This document shows, in pieces, positions 22,056-27,969 of a stretch of 27,969 nucleotides of DNA. The DNA lies in the NCBI GenBank assembly GCA_900768105.1, contig CAAGBQ010000115.1, forward strand, positions 1 through 27,969, written 5' to 3'. Source of the stretch: Oscillospiraceae bacterium (GTDB lineage: Bacteria > Bacillota > Clostridia > Oscillospirales > Ruminococcaceae). The stretch's first letter is position 1; every line of letters starts with the position of its first letter. The notes under the pieces are model-generated. The model did not search any database, was not told where the DNA came from, and was given only the letters and a program-made list of their open reading frames with translations. A program made the position numbers and the translations under genes.

Positions 22056-23072
22056 ATGATAGAAATAAAAAATCTTTCAAAGACATTTGAAACCGCAGAC
22101 GGCAAGGTGGAGGCTCTTAAAGATATTTCGCTTTCCATAGAGGACGGCGATATATTCGGGATAATAGGCATGAGCGGCGCGGGAAAAAGCACCCTTGTGC
22201 GCTGCATAAATATGCTGGAACGCCCCACAAGCGGCACCGTTACAGTAAACGGCGTGAATATGGGCGGCCTTTCAAAGGGCGACCTTCGCCGTGCACGCCG
22301 TGAAATTACGATGATATTTCAGGGTTTCAATCTGCTTATGCAGAAGAACTGCCTTCGCAACATAATGTTCCCCTTGGAGCTTGAGGGCGTCCCAAAAAAG
22401 GAAGCCGAAAGCCGCGCGCGAGAGCTTTTGAAGGTGGTTGACCTTGCGGATAAGGAGAAAGCGTACCCCGCACAGCTTTCCGGCGGGCAGCAGCAGCGAA
22501 TTGCCATTGCAAGGGCGCTTGCCACTAATCCGAAGGTACTGCTTTGCGACGAAGCGACAAGCGCCCTTGACCCAACAACAACAAATTCAATTTTGAGCCT
22601 TATCAGGAAGATAAATGAGGAGCTTGGCATAACGGTAATAATCATAACCCACCAGATGAGCGTTGTGGAAAGTGTTTGCCGCCATGTTGCAATAATTGAC
22701 GGTGGTGTTATTGCAGAGCAGGGCGCCGTGGGAGAGGTATTCTCCCGCCCGAAGTCTGCGGCGGCGCGCCGTCTTGTATTTCCGGAGGGAAGCGAGGACT
22801 ATATTGTTTCGCGCCGCGACGGCGAGCGCTGCATAAGAGTTGCTTTTGATGGGGCAGATACCACCGGTACGCCGGTGATTGCAAAAATGGCGGTGGAGGA
22901 GGGCATTGAAGCGAACATTGTTTATGCTTCCACACGCTGCCTTGACGGAAAGACCTATGGCTCTATGCTCCTCGGCGTTGCGGGGGGCGACGATACGGTA
23001 AGGCGCGCCATAGCGTACCTTACAAAAACAGGAGATATTTCTGCGGAGGAGGTGAGCGACAATGCCGAATAA
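22056..23072 (+). CDS. metN: Methionine ABC transporter ATP-binding protein
   Basis: A 338-residue ABC ATPase. Walker A is GMSGAGKS (38-45), the signature LSGGQQQ (141-147), Walker B VLLCDEA (161-167), and the switch His is in IITHQM. After residue 245 a C-terminal NIL domain follows (LVFPEGSEDYIV, SMLLGVAGGDDTVRRAIAYL), the regulatory domain of MetN that senses internal methionine and inhibits uptake. The binding site is weak (GGGGAA). It overlaps metI by 11 bp. Confidence 0.95.
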   Translation: MIEIKNLSKTFETADGKVEALKDISLSIEDGDIFGIIGMSGAGKSTLVRCINMLERPTSGTVTVNGVNMGGLSKGDLRRARREITMIFQGFNLLMQKNCLRNIMFPLELEGVPKKEAESRARELLKVVDLADKEKAYPAQLSGGQQQRIAIARALATNPKVLLCDEATSALDPTTTNSILSLIRKINEELGITVIIITHQMSVVESVCRHVAIIDGGVIAEQGAVGEVFSRPKSAAARRLVFPEGSEDYIVSRRDGERCIRVAFDGADTTGTPVIAKMAVEEGIEANIVYASTRCLDGKTYGSMLLGVAGGDDTVRRAIAYLTKTGDISAEEVSDNAE

Positions 23073-23769
23073 TATTTTATCCTCTCCGGATTTTATTGAG
23101 GCTATGGAGATTTTGCGTGAGGAATTTCCTCTTGCGATTTGGGAAACGCTCTATGTAACCGTTGTGGCAACGGCGCTTGCAATAATTATTGGGCTGCCGC
23201 TTGGCGTTTTGCTTGTTGCGGGAGAAAAGGGCGGGGTGCTGCCGCTTCCCGGTTGGATTATGAAAACCCTCGGCGTAATAATCAATCTGCTGCGCTCGGT
23301 GCCGTTCCTTATTCTTATGATGGTAGTGTTCCCGCTTACAAGGCTGATTGTAGGCACAGCGGTAGGCACTGTTGCATCCATTGTACCGCTTACCATTGCG
23401 GCGTTTCCGTTCATTGCGCGCCTTGTGGAAAGCAGCCTTCGGGAAGTGAACCCAAACATTATTGAAATGGCGCAGAGCATGGGCGCAAAGCCTTTCCAGA
23501 TAATTACGAAGGTGATGATTCCGGAAAGTGTGCCTTCACTTATTTCCGGTGCGACAATTGCCATCACAACAATCCTGGGCTATACCGCAATGAGCGGTAT
23601 GATAGGAGGCGGCGGCCTTGGCAAAATCGCAATTAACTATGGCTATTACAGATATAAATATATTGTTATGATAATGGCTGTAATTCTGCTTATCCTTTTG
23701 GTGCAGGTGTTCCAAAGCGTGGGAACGCGCCTTGCGCAAAGGTTGGATAAACGACTGAAAAATAAATGA
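23062..23769 (+). CDS. metI: Methionine ABC transporter permease
   Basis: A 235-residue permease with five predicted membrane helices. The cytoplasmic EAA-type coupling loop reads VNPNIIEMAQSMGAKPFQIITKVMIPES, and the family stretch GYTAMSGMIGGGGLGKIAINYGYYRY follows. It forms the membrane channel with MetN as ATPase and MetQ as binding protein. Its GGAGGTGA binding site and ATG lie inside the end of metN (11-bp overlap), so the two are translationally coupled. A strong terminator ends the operon. Confidence 0.95.
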   Translation: MPNNILSSPDFIEAMEILREEFPLAIWETLYVTVVATALAIIIGLPLGVLLVAGEKGGVLPLPGWIMKTLGVIINLLRSVPFLILMMVVFPLTRLIVGTAVGTVASIVPLTIAAFPFIARLVESSLREVNPNIIEMAQSMGAKPFQIITKVMIPESVPSLISGATIAITTILGYTAMSGMIGGGGLGKIAINYGYYRYKYIVMIMAVILLILLVQVFQSVGTRLAQRLDKRLKNK

Positions 23770-23776
23770 CTAATAT

Positions 23777-23806
23777 AAAAAAATCCGGCGTTTGCCGGAT
23801 TTTTTA
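23777..23806 (+). terminator. Terminator between metI and the convergent GNAT gene
   Basis: AAAAAAATCCGGC, loop GTTT, GCCGGATTTTTT. The flanking A- and T-runs make it effective on both strands, and it is placed between two convergent stops. Confidence 0.9.
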
Positions 23807-23809
23807 TAC

Positions 23810-24226
23810 TCAAATTTTTCTGTAAGTTACATAATAAGCATTTTTGCCGGGTTGCTTTTCTCCAAGCGGAATTGCATAAAAGCCATAGTTTTCAAAAAAT
23901 CCGAGGGAATCTTCAAGACATTCCGCAACGAGGGCCTTCGGCTTTCTGTCGGAAAGAACATGATCAAGCATAGCACGGGCAAAGCCTCTTTTGCGATATT
24001 CCGGAGCAACGGAAAGAGACATAAGAGAGCAAACATCACCGGTGGCGTCATCCGCCGCAGCGAAACCGCAGACCTTGCCATTGTTTACCGCAACATAAAG
24101 AGAAACGCCGGAGCTTTCGCAGATGTTTTTAAGAGCTTCGCAATAAACCGGATTACGGAAAAAATGATTTTCTACAATTTCTGCATATTCGGGACCGTTT
24201 GTAGAAACTTTTTTTATTTCAAGCAT
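23810..24226 (-). CDS. GNAT-family N-acetyltransferase
   Basis: A 138-residue GNAT acetyltransferase. The acetyl-CoA motif VAPEYRKRGFARAML is at about 73-87, preceded by the strand CSLMSLS and followed by the motif B region LGFFENYGF. The substrate is not evident; protein or small-molecule acetylation are both possible. The binding site AAAGG is about 13 nt before the ATG and weak. It stands alone, convergent with metI and divergent from the XRE membrane regulator. Confidence 0.82.
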   Translation of the reverse strand: MLEIKKVSTNGPEYAEIVENHFFRNPVYCEALKNICESSGVSLYVAVNNGKVCGFAAADDATGDVCSLMSLSVAPEYRKRGFARAMLDHVLSDRKPKALVAECLEDSLGFFENYGFYAIPLGEKQPGKNAYYVTYRKI

Positions 24227-24263
24227 GGAAAGTCATCAACCTTTGTTTAAAAAATACCATCTA

Positions 24264-24291
24264 ATAATAATACAATTCTGAAAAAAATCAA
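24264..24291 (-). promoter_or_regulatory. Possible promoter of the GNAT gene
   Basis: On the minus strand TTGATT (24286-24291) and TATTAT (24264-24269) with a 16-bp spacer. The surrounding A/T richness lowers confidence. Confidence 0.4.
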
Positions 24292-24503
24292 GGGTTAAAT
24301 AAAAATATTTTAATTATCAAAAAATCTGCTTGCTTTTTGAGAAAAGCATGGTATGTTTATATCAGAAACAAAATTGTGAATATGCGCTTATACAACAAGT
24401 TATAATGTACAGGAATTATTCCAAATCGGATAAAAAATTGCGTGGATTGCCGCATTTTTTGCCGGTTGCAACTGCCGGTTGACAAATTTTAAAGGGTATT
24501 TGC
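24292..24503. other. AT-rich intergenic region with small repeats
   Basis: Part of the gap of about 340 bp between the GNAT gene and the XRE regulator. No coding frame or RNA gene was seen. It holds TTATACAACAAGTTATAA (24389-24406), an imperfect dyad, and GCCGGTTG repeated at 24461-24468 and 24474-24481 around the palindrome GTTGCAAC (24465-24472). The latter lies just upstream of the regulator's promoter and could be an operator. Confidence 0.5.
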
Positions 24504-24533
24504 TTTACTGTAAACCTCTTTTCGGGGTATAAT
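24504..24533 (+). promoter_or_regulatory. Promoter of the XRE membrane regulator
   Basis: TATAAT (24528-24533) is perfect. TTTACT (24504-24509) lies 18 bp upstream. It is 36 bp before the start codon. Confidence 0.55.
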
Positions 24534-24569
24534 CCGGCCATAGCAAACAAAAACGAGGAGGTCACACAG

Positions 24570-25559
24570 ATGATTTTAGCAGACAAAATAATCGAATTGA
24601 GAAAGAAGAACGGTTGGTCGCAGGAAGAGCTTGCGGAAAAGGTAGGCGTTTCACGCCAGTCCGTATCAAAATGGGAAGGCGCGCTTTCCGTTCCGGATTT
24701 GGATAAGATACTTCTTATGAGCCAGATTTTTGGCGTATCTACCGATTATCTTTTAAAAGATGAATTTGGCGAGCCGGAATATGTTGAAACAAAGGACGCC
24801 CCTGCGCAGGAAGAAAGCACCCTGCGCCGCGTTTCCATGGAGGAAGCGGCAAACTTCCTTGAAGTGAAGAAAGAAACCGCGCCGAAAATCGCTCTTGCGG
24901 TTTTCCTCTGCATAGTTTCTCCCATAACGCTTATTCTTTTGGGAGGACTTTCGGACAGAAAAATTATCGGAATAAGCGAAAACGCCGCCGGCGGAATCGG
25001 GCTTATTACCCTTATTATACTTGTGGCTGCGGCAGTAGCTTTGTTTATTACCTGCGGCGCAAAAACAGAAAAATACGAATATCTTGAAAAAGAACCCATA
25101 GAACTGGAATACGGCGTTTCCGGTATGGTTAAGGAACGCCAGAACCGTATGAATGAGAGCCGCACAAGGGATTCTGTGCTCGGAATTTGCCTTTGCGTGC
25201 TTTCCGTGGTACCGTTGTTTGCGGGGGTGTTTACCGAAAATGATATGTATGCCGTTTTTGGCACCTGCGCGCTGCTTTTTATTGTTGCATGCGGCGTATT
25301 TGTACTTATAAAAGCCGGAGTTGTGTGGGAAAGCACCCAAAAGCTTCTGCAGGAGGGCGACTACACCGTGGCGGAAAAGGAAATGAGCAAAAAAATCGCT
25401 CCCATAGTAACTGCATATTGGCTTTTGGCAACTGCGGGCTACCTTGCGTGGAGCTTTTGGACCGACGGTTGGGAAAGGACATGGATTGTTTGGCCCATTG
25501 CCGGAGTGCTTTTCGGCGCGGTTATGGCGGTTGTCGGCATGGTTAAAAAGCAAAAATAA
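24570..25559 (+). CDS. XRE-family HTH regulator with a multi-pass membrane domain
   Basis: A 329-residue protein. Residues 5-62 are a Cro/CI-type helix-turn-helix (LRKKNGWSQEELAEKVGVSR, QSVSKWEG). A linker to about 100 is followed by about six hydrophobic helices near 104-124, 140-162, 203-220, 226-248, 284-300 and 305-325. The DNA-binding head would be tethered at the inner membrane face. Such proteins are common in Clostridia and may sense membrane stress, but ligand and targets are unknown. CGAGGAGG gives a firm start. No transporter gene follows directly; a perfect 19-bp terminator stem does. Confidence 0.8.
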   Translation: MILADKIIELRKKNGWSQEELAEKVGVSRQSVSKWEGALSVPDLDKILLMSQIFGVSTDYLLKDEFGEPEYVETKDAPAQEESTLRRVSMEEAANFLEVKKETAPKIALAVFLCIVSPITLILLGGLSDRKIIGISENAAGGIGLITLIILVAAAVALFITCGAKTEKYEYLEKEPIELEYGVSGMVKERQNRMNESRTRDSVLGICLCVLSVVPLFAGVFTENDMYAVFGTCALLFIVACGVFVLIKAGVVWESTQKLLQEGDYTVAEKEMSKKIAPIVTAYWLLATAGYLAWSFWTDGWERTWIVWPIAGVLFGAVMAVVGMVKKQK

Positions 25560-25570
25560 TCGACGGAAAG

Positions 25571-25612
25571 CACACAAAAAAGAAGCGGCAACAGCCGCTT
25601 CTTTTTTGTGTG
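25571..25612. terminator. Bidirectional terminator with a 19-bp perfect stem
   Basis: Arms 25571-25589 and 25594-25612 pair perfectly around AACA, with A-runs and T-runs that make it symmetric. It serves the XRE regulator and the convergent lipoprotein gene. Its core GAAGCGGC/GCCGCTTC is the same as in the two repeat cassettes at 26541-26568 and near 27232-27259. Confidence 0.9.
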
Positions 25613-25625
25613 CCATTTTTGTAAA

Positions 25626-26411
25626 TCAGAAATCAACCGGAAGTTTGCCGAAGTTATATAGCTTTTCGGAATATTTGCAGATCGTATAATCTACAACATC
25701 GTATCTGTCAACTTCAGGAAAGCGTCCCCATGTTTTATTTTTGCAGGCGTTTGCATAACCGTAATAGTTCCCGTAGAGGATTTCATTGGTATCCGTAACC
25801 CATTCGCCGTTTTCCTTATAAAGACTGAAAAAAACGGTGATGTTTTCATTTGTAATTGAAATATGGTCATATTCTCCGGTGTCAACATTGTATCTATAAG
25901 GAGTGCAGATAAACAAAACATTCAAAAACATAACCGTTTCATCTGTGTTTATTTCTGTTACGGTGGGATAGGCGGATATTTCGATAATATCTGCAATTTC
26001 GTCATCTACTCTTCTCATCGCGGCAAGGAAGCGAAGAACCTGTGCCTCCTGGCTTGTTCTGTCAAAGTAGACATTGCCGGTTACCATGTAGCTGAAATAT
26101 CTATAAGCCCAATCGGCTACGCAGTCCGGAAGTGTTTCGCCGTCCGGAACGGACATTTTGCTTGTCGGAATGGTATCAACCTTTGCGGGATTTGGAATTG
26201 TATCAAGAATATCATCGCAGTTTTCAAGCATTTCATAGACCTTTTTCCTGTTTTGAGCGATTTTCTTTGCGTAAATGTCCTCCCACTCTGCGGCACTTTC
26301 GCTTTGCGAACTTTCGGAAGAGGCGTTTTCGCCGGTTTGCACGGTACTTGTGGGTGAACAGGACGAAAGAGCAAGCACAAGGGCGAGCATAATAATGAAT
26401 ATCCTTTTCAT
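25626..26411 (-). CDS. Lipoprotein of unknown function
   Basis: A 261-residue lipoprotein with a signal peptide ending in ALSSC (Cys18) and then a Ser/Glu-rich linker to about 45. The remainder includes a short helical stretch (KKIAQNRKKVYEMLENCDDILDTI begins near 50) and a beta-rich C-terminal domain with ENITVFFSLYKENGEWV and YGNYYGYANACKNKTW. I recognise no family. The start at 26411 has AAGGAGTG upstream. It is expressed from the promoter in the first 130-bp repeat cassette and is the last of three minus-strand genes arranged the same way. Confidence 0.75.
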   Translation of the reverse strand: MKRIFIIMLALVLALSSCSPTSTVQTGENASSESSQSESAAEWEDIYAKKIAQNRKKVYEMLENCDDILDTIPNPAKVDTIPTSKMSVPDGETLPDCVADWAYRYFSYMVTGNVYFDRTSQEAQVLRFLAAMRRVDDEIADIIEISAYPTVTEINTDETVMFLNVLFICTPYRYNVDTGEYDHISITNENITVFFSLYKENGEWVTDTNEILYGNYYGYANACKNKTWGRFPEVDRYDVVDYTICKYSEKLYNFGKLPVDF

Positions 26412-26438
26412 AGAAACACTCCTTCTCAATAGATGCTA

Positions 26439-26568
26439 ATTTAATTACATAGCATAAACAAAAAAATGCAACAATATTTCAAAAATTTATTAAAAATTCA
26501 AATTTGCATATATGGCTTTGTAATGCACTGTGCAAACAAAAAAAGAAGCGGCAATAGCCGCTTCTTTT
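26439..26568. repeat. 130-bp terminator-plus-promoter cassette, copy 1
   Basis: About 95% identical to 27130-27259 (by eye, five substitutions and two one-base indels). On the minus strand it begins with a terminator hairpin (AAAAGAAGCGGC/GCCGCTTCTTTT, 26541-26568) that overlaps the stop codon of the upstream gene. It ends with a promoter, TTGCAT (26466-26471) and a slightly decayed TGTAAT (26444-26449), 16 bp apart. It drives the lipoprotein gene at 25626. Confidence 0.9.
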
Positions 26569-27073
26569 AGCTTGCTGAAAAAGTGTGTTCTTTGATGAAC
26601 TCGTACAATGTAGGGAAGAAATTGCCGTCGGTGCCGAATGAAGAATGTACTTGATACCCTACGAATATCAGCTCATTTTTTTGTTCGGTGGTAAGATTAT
26701 CAAAATCAGCATTTGATAAAAAATCATTTAATTCGTGAAAATAATTTTTTACAGCCATCTCGATTTTATCAAATTTATCTTTCGATACTTTGACGCTGTT
26801 TTTGAATAGTGTTTTAAACTCGAAATTGTCGAGAACAAAACAACAGTGTTCTGTCGCCGAACAAATTGAATCCCAGTCTTCCTTGTTCAAAGTATCAAAG
26901 TCTTCAAGGCGATATATCTCATTTGCCCCGCGAAAAAAGGCGGTTCTTACATCGCCGGTGACATCATATAGTTCTTTTGAGGTGTTTGAATAGGAAACAA
27001 AGCCAAATAAGAATATCCCAATGACAACTAAAAATAGTATTAGGACGACAATTTGCCCATGATAATTTATCAT
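26567..27073 (-). CDS. Small membrane-anchored protein of unknown function
   Basis: A 168-residue protein with one N-terminal hydrophobic helix (about 8-27), then a soluble, mostly helical domain rich in Asp, Glu, Phe and Lys (ELYDVTGDVRTAFFRGANEIY, KIEMAVKNYFHELNDFL). The domain is probably outside the membrane. No family is recognised. GGGAGG at 8 nt supports the ATG. Codon use looks more AT-rich than in the genes to the left. Both sides are occupied by copies of the 130-bp cassette, so the gene sits like an insert between duplicated regulatory modules. Confidence 0.7.
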   Translation of the reverse strand: MINYHGQIVVLILFLVVIGIFLFGFVSYSNTSKELYDVTGDVRTAFFRGANEIYRLEDFDTLNKEDWDSICSATEHCCFVLDNFEFKTLFKNSVKVSKDKFDKIEMAVKNYFHELNDFLSNADFDNLTTEQKNELIFVGYQVHSSFGTDGNFFPTLYEFIKEHTFSAS

Positions 27074-27129
27074 AATGCACCTCCCAAACCATGCATTTGT
27101 GCGAAAATAAAAAGAATAGATAGTCTTTG

Positions 27130-27259
27130 ATTTAATTATATAGCATAAACAAAAAAATGCAACAACATTTCAAAAAATTTATTAAAAATTCAAATTTGCA
27201 TATATAGCTTTGTAATGCGCTGTGCAAATAAAAAAGAAGCGGCAATAGCCGCTTCTTTT
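27130..27259. repeat. 130-bp terminator-plus-promoter cassette, copy 2
   Basis: The second copy of the cassette at 26439-26568. On the minus strand it starts with the terminator just after the stop codon of the HTH gene at 27264. It ends with a stronger promoter: TTGCAT (27157-27162) and perfect TATAAT (27135-27140), 16 bp apart, 62 bp before the start at 27073. It also contains TTTGCA...TGCAAA arms in its middle. Confidence 0.9.
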
Positions 27260-27263
27260 GCTT

Positions 27264-27491
27264 TCAGCCGCCAAAAAAGTATTGCAATATTGATAAGCGG
27301 TCCATCGGTTCAGGCTTCTGATAAGGCTTATATTTTCCATTGGGAAACACGGTGCCAAGGGGAATACACCACCTATTATCAATGGACAAACGAATGGCAT
27401 TTTTTATCTTTTTTTCGCGGCACCATTTACGAATTGTCTTCGGCGACACATGGGCTATTTTGGCGGCTTCTTTTACATACATATAATTCAC
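27264..27491 (-). CDS. Small MerR/excisionase-like HTH protein
   Basis: A 75-residue protein with a winged-helix HTH of the MerR/excisionase kind: YVKEAAKIAHVSPKTIRKWC as the HTH, then a basic stretch and RWCIPLG as the wing. The C-terminal 25 residues are Lys/Pro-rich and end in FFGG. The start is the GTG at 27491, 7 nt after GGGAGTG; an ATG three codons later is the alternative. Such proteins act as recombination directionality factors or small repressors. No integrase is in the window. It is divergent from an XRE gene with interleaved promoters. Confidence 0.75.
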   Translation of the reverse strand: MNYMYVKEAAKIAHVSPKTIRKWCREKKIKNAIRLSIDNRWCIPLGTVFPNGKYKPYQKPEPMDRLSILQYFFGG

Positions 27492-27533
27492 GACGATACA
27501 CTCCCAAAAGCGTTAAGGCTATTTATAGACTAT

Positions 27534-27562
27534 ATAGTATCATATATAGCCCACTTTGTCAA
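27534..27562 (-). promoter_or_regulatory. Promoter of the excisionase-like gene
   Basis: On the minus strand TTGACA (27557-27562) and TACTAT (27534-27539) with a 17-bp spacer. The -10 lies inside the perfect palindrome ACTATATAGT (27529-27538), itself within wider GGCTAT...ATAGCC arms (27518-27552), a likely operator. Confidence 0.7.
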
Positions 27563-27590
27563 TTGAGCATACCTATAATGTGCTTATAAC
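27563..27590 (+). promoter_or_regulatory. Promoter of the XRE gene at 27611
   Basis: TTGAGC (27563-27568) and TATAAC (27585-27590) with a 16-bp spacer. Its -35 begins at the base right after the -35 of the divergent promoter, so the two would compete for polymerase. Confidence 0.5.
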
Positions 27591-27610
27591 AAAAATTCCG
27601 GAGGGATTGT

Positions 27611-27853
27611 ATGAGCACATACGCCGCAGTAAGAAACAGAATTCTTGCGCTGCTTGAAGAAAAGAAGATGTCGATACACCGCCTTGCGATAGAATCCGCT
27701 GTCGCACCGTCCACAATAAAGAATATCCTCTACGGCAAAAGTACTAATCCGGGAATTGTTACAATAAAGATGCTCTGTGACGGCTTTGGCATAACACTTA
27801 CGGAATTTTTTGACACAGAGGATTTTTTGAATTTGGAGCAGGAAATCAAATGA
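27611..27853 (+). CDS. XRE-family (Cro/CI-type) transcriptional regulator
   Basis: An 80-residue single-domain helix-turn-helix protein: RILALLEEKKMSIHRLAIES, then APSTIKNILYGKSTNPGIVT as the recognition part, and ITLTEFFDTEDF at the end. It is typical of small Cro-like repressors. CGGAGGG at 8 nt supports the ATG. The palindromes between it and the divergent excisionase-like gene are natural candidate operators for either protein, in the manner of an immunity or switch region. Family confident; target unknown. Confidence 0.85.
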   Translation: MSTYAAVRNRILALLEEKKMSIHRLAIESAVAPSTIKNILYGKSTNPGIVTIKMLCDGFGITLTEFFDTEDFLNLEQEIK

Positions 27854-27870
27854 TATAAAAAAAGAAGTCC

Positions 27871-27942
27871 GGCGTTCCCCGCCTCCTAATAAGAAAACAT
27901 GAAAAAGTCAGTAAAATCAATGTTTTCAAAGGCAGGGAACAC
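27871..27942. repeat. Nested inverted repeat near the right edge
   Basis: The outer arms GTTCCCcGCC (27874-27883) and GGCaGGGAAC (27931-27940) enclose inner arms GAAAACAT (27893-27900) and ATGTTTTC (27920-27927) around a 19-nt loop. It could be a structured RNA, a transposon or integron-type end, or the XRE gene's 3' structure. The 116 bp after the XRE stop hold no supported gene. Confidence 0.6.
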
Positions 27943-27969
27943 GGTACGAAGTCAAAAATCTCATACTGA

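Noticed and set aside
1..27969. CRISPR arrays, rRNA genes, transposase-bearing insertion sequences and phage structural genes
   Set aside because: No array of regularly spaced repeats, no rRNA-like stretch and no transposase or structural protein was seen on either strand.

Overview
The window looks like a chromosomal segment of a spore-forming, Gram-positive member of the Clostridia, most like the Oscillospirales/Ruminococcaceae. This rests on gene content and signal style, not on a database search. The supporting features are spoIIE, a T-box leader, AGGAGG-type ribosome binding sites, near-consensus SigA-type promoters, many lipoproteins, an NPxTG cell-wall anchor, FakA, YmdB and a CCA-encoding tRNA. 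G+C content is moderate, with an AT-rich right end.

Left part (1-10 kb). The 5' end of proS runs off the left edge (minus strand), preceded by acpP. A divergent FabD-like acyltransferase faces away from acpP and converges on a diacylglycerol-kinase-like lipid kinase. Next come glyA and rarA, a tRNA-Gln(CTG) whose 3' end and terminator are duplicated 188 bp away, trxA, a sorted Cna-B-type surface protein, a ribokinase-family kinase, a YcxB-like membrane protein and a GNAT acetyltransferase.

Middle part (10-18 kb, all minus strand). There are three transcription units: a small membrane protein plus a MalY/PatB C-S lyase; fakA plus a lipoprotein with the motif layout of the EreA/ChaN/TIKI-type fold; and trpS, ymdB and an orphan family-5 solute-binding lipoprotein.

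Right part (18-28 kb). spoIIE is read from a promoter with 22-bp spacing and two tandem 0A-box-like heptamers. It is followed by a methionine-uptake operon: T-box leader, an 18-codon small ORF, metQ, metN, metI. The MetQ protein is the most striking object in the window. Its two conserved halves are in the reverse of the family's usual order, as in a circular permutation with the new ends at the inter-lobe hinge. After a GNAT gene and a membrane-anchored XRE regulator comes an AT-rich block. It holds two orphan surface or membrane proteins and a small MerR/excisionase-like protein, separated by two 130-bp copies of a terminator-plus-promoter cassette. Last are a divergent XRE regulator and a long nested inverted repeat.

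Functionally the segment is mostly housekeeping (translation, lipid, one-carbon, redox, sporulation, methionine uptake). Accessory material is concentrated at about 5.6-5.9 kb and 25.6-28 kb. I found no rRNA, CRISPR array, insertion sequence with a transposase, or recognisable phage structural gene.
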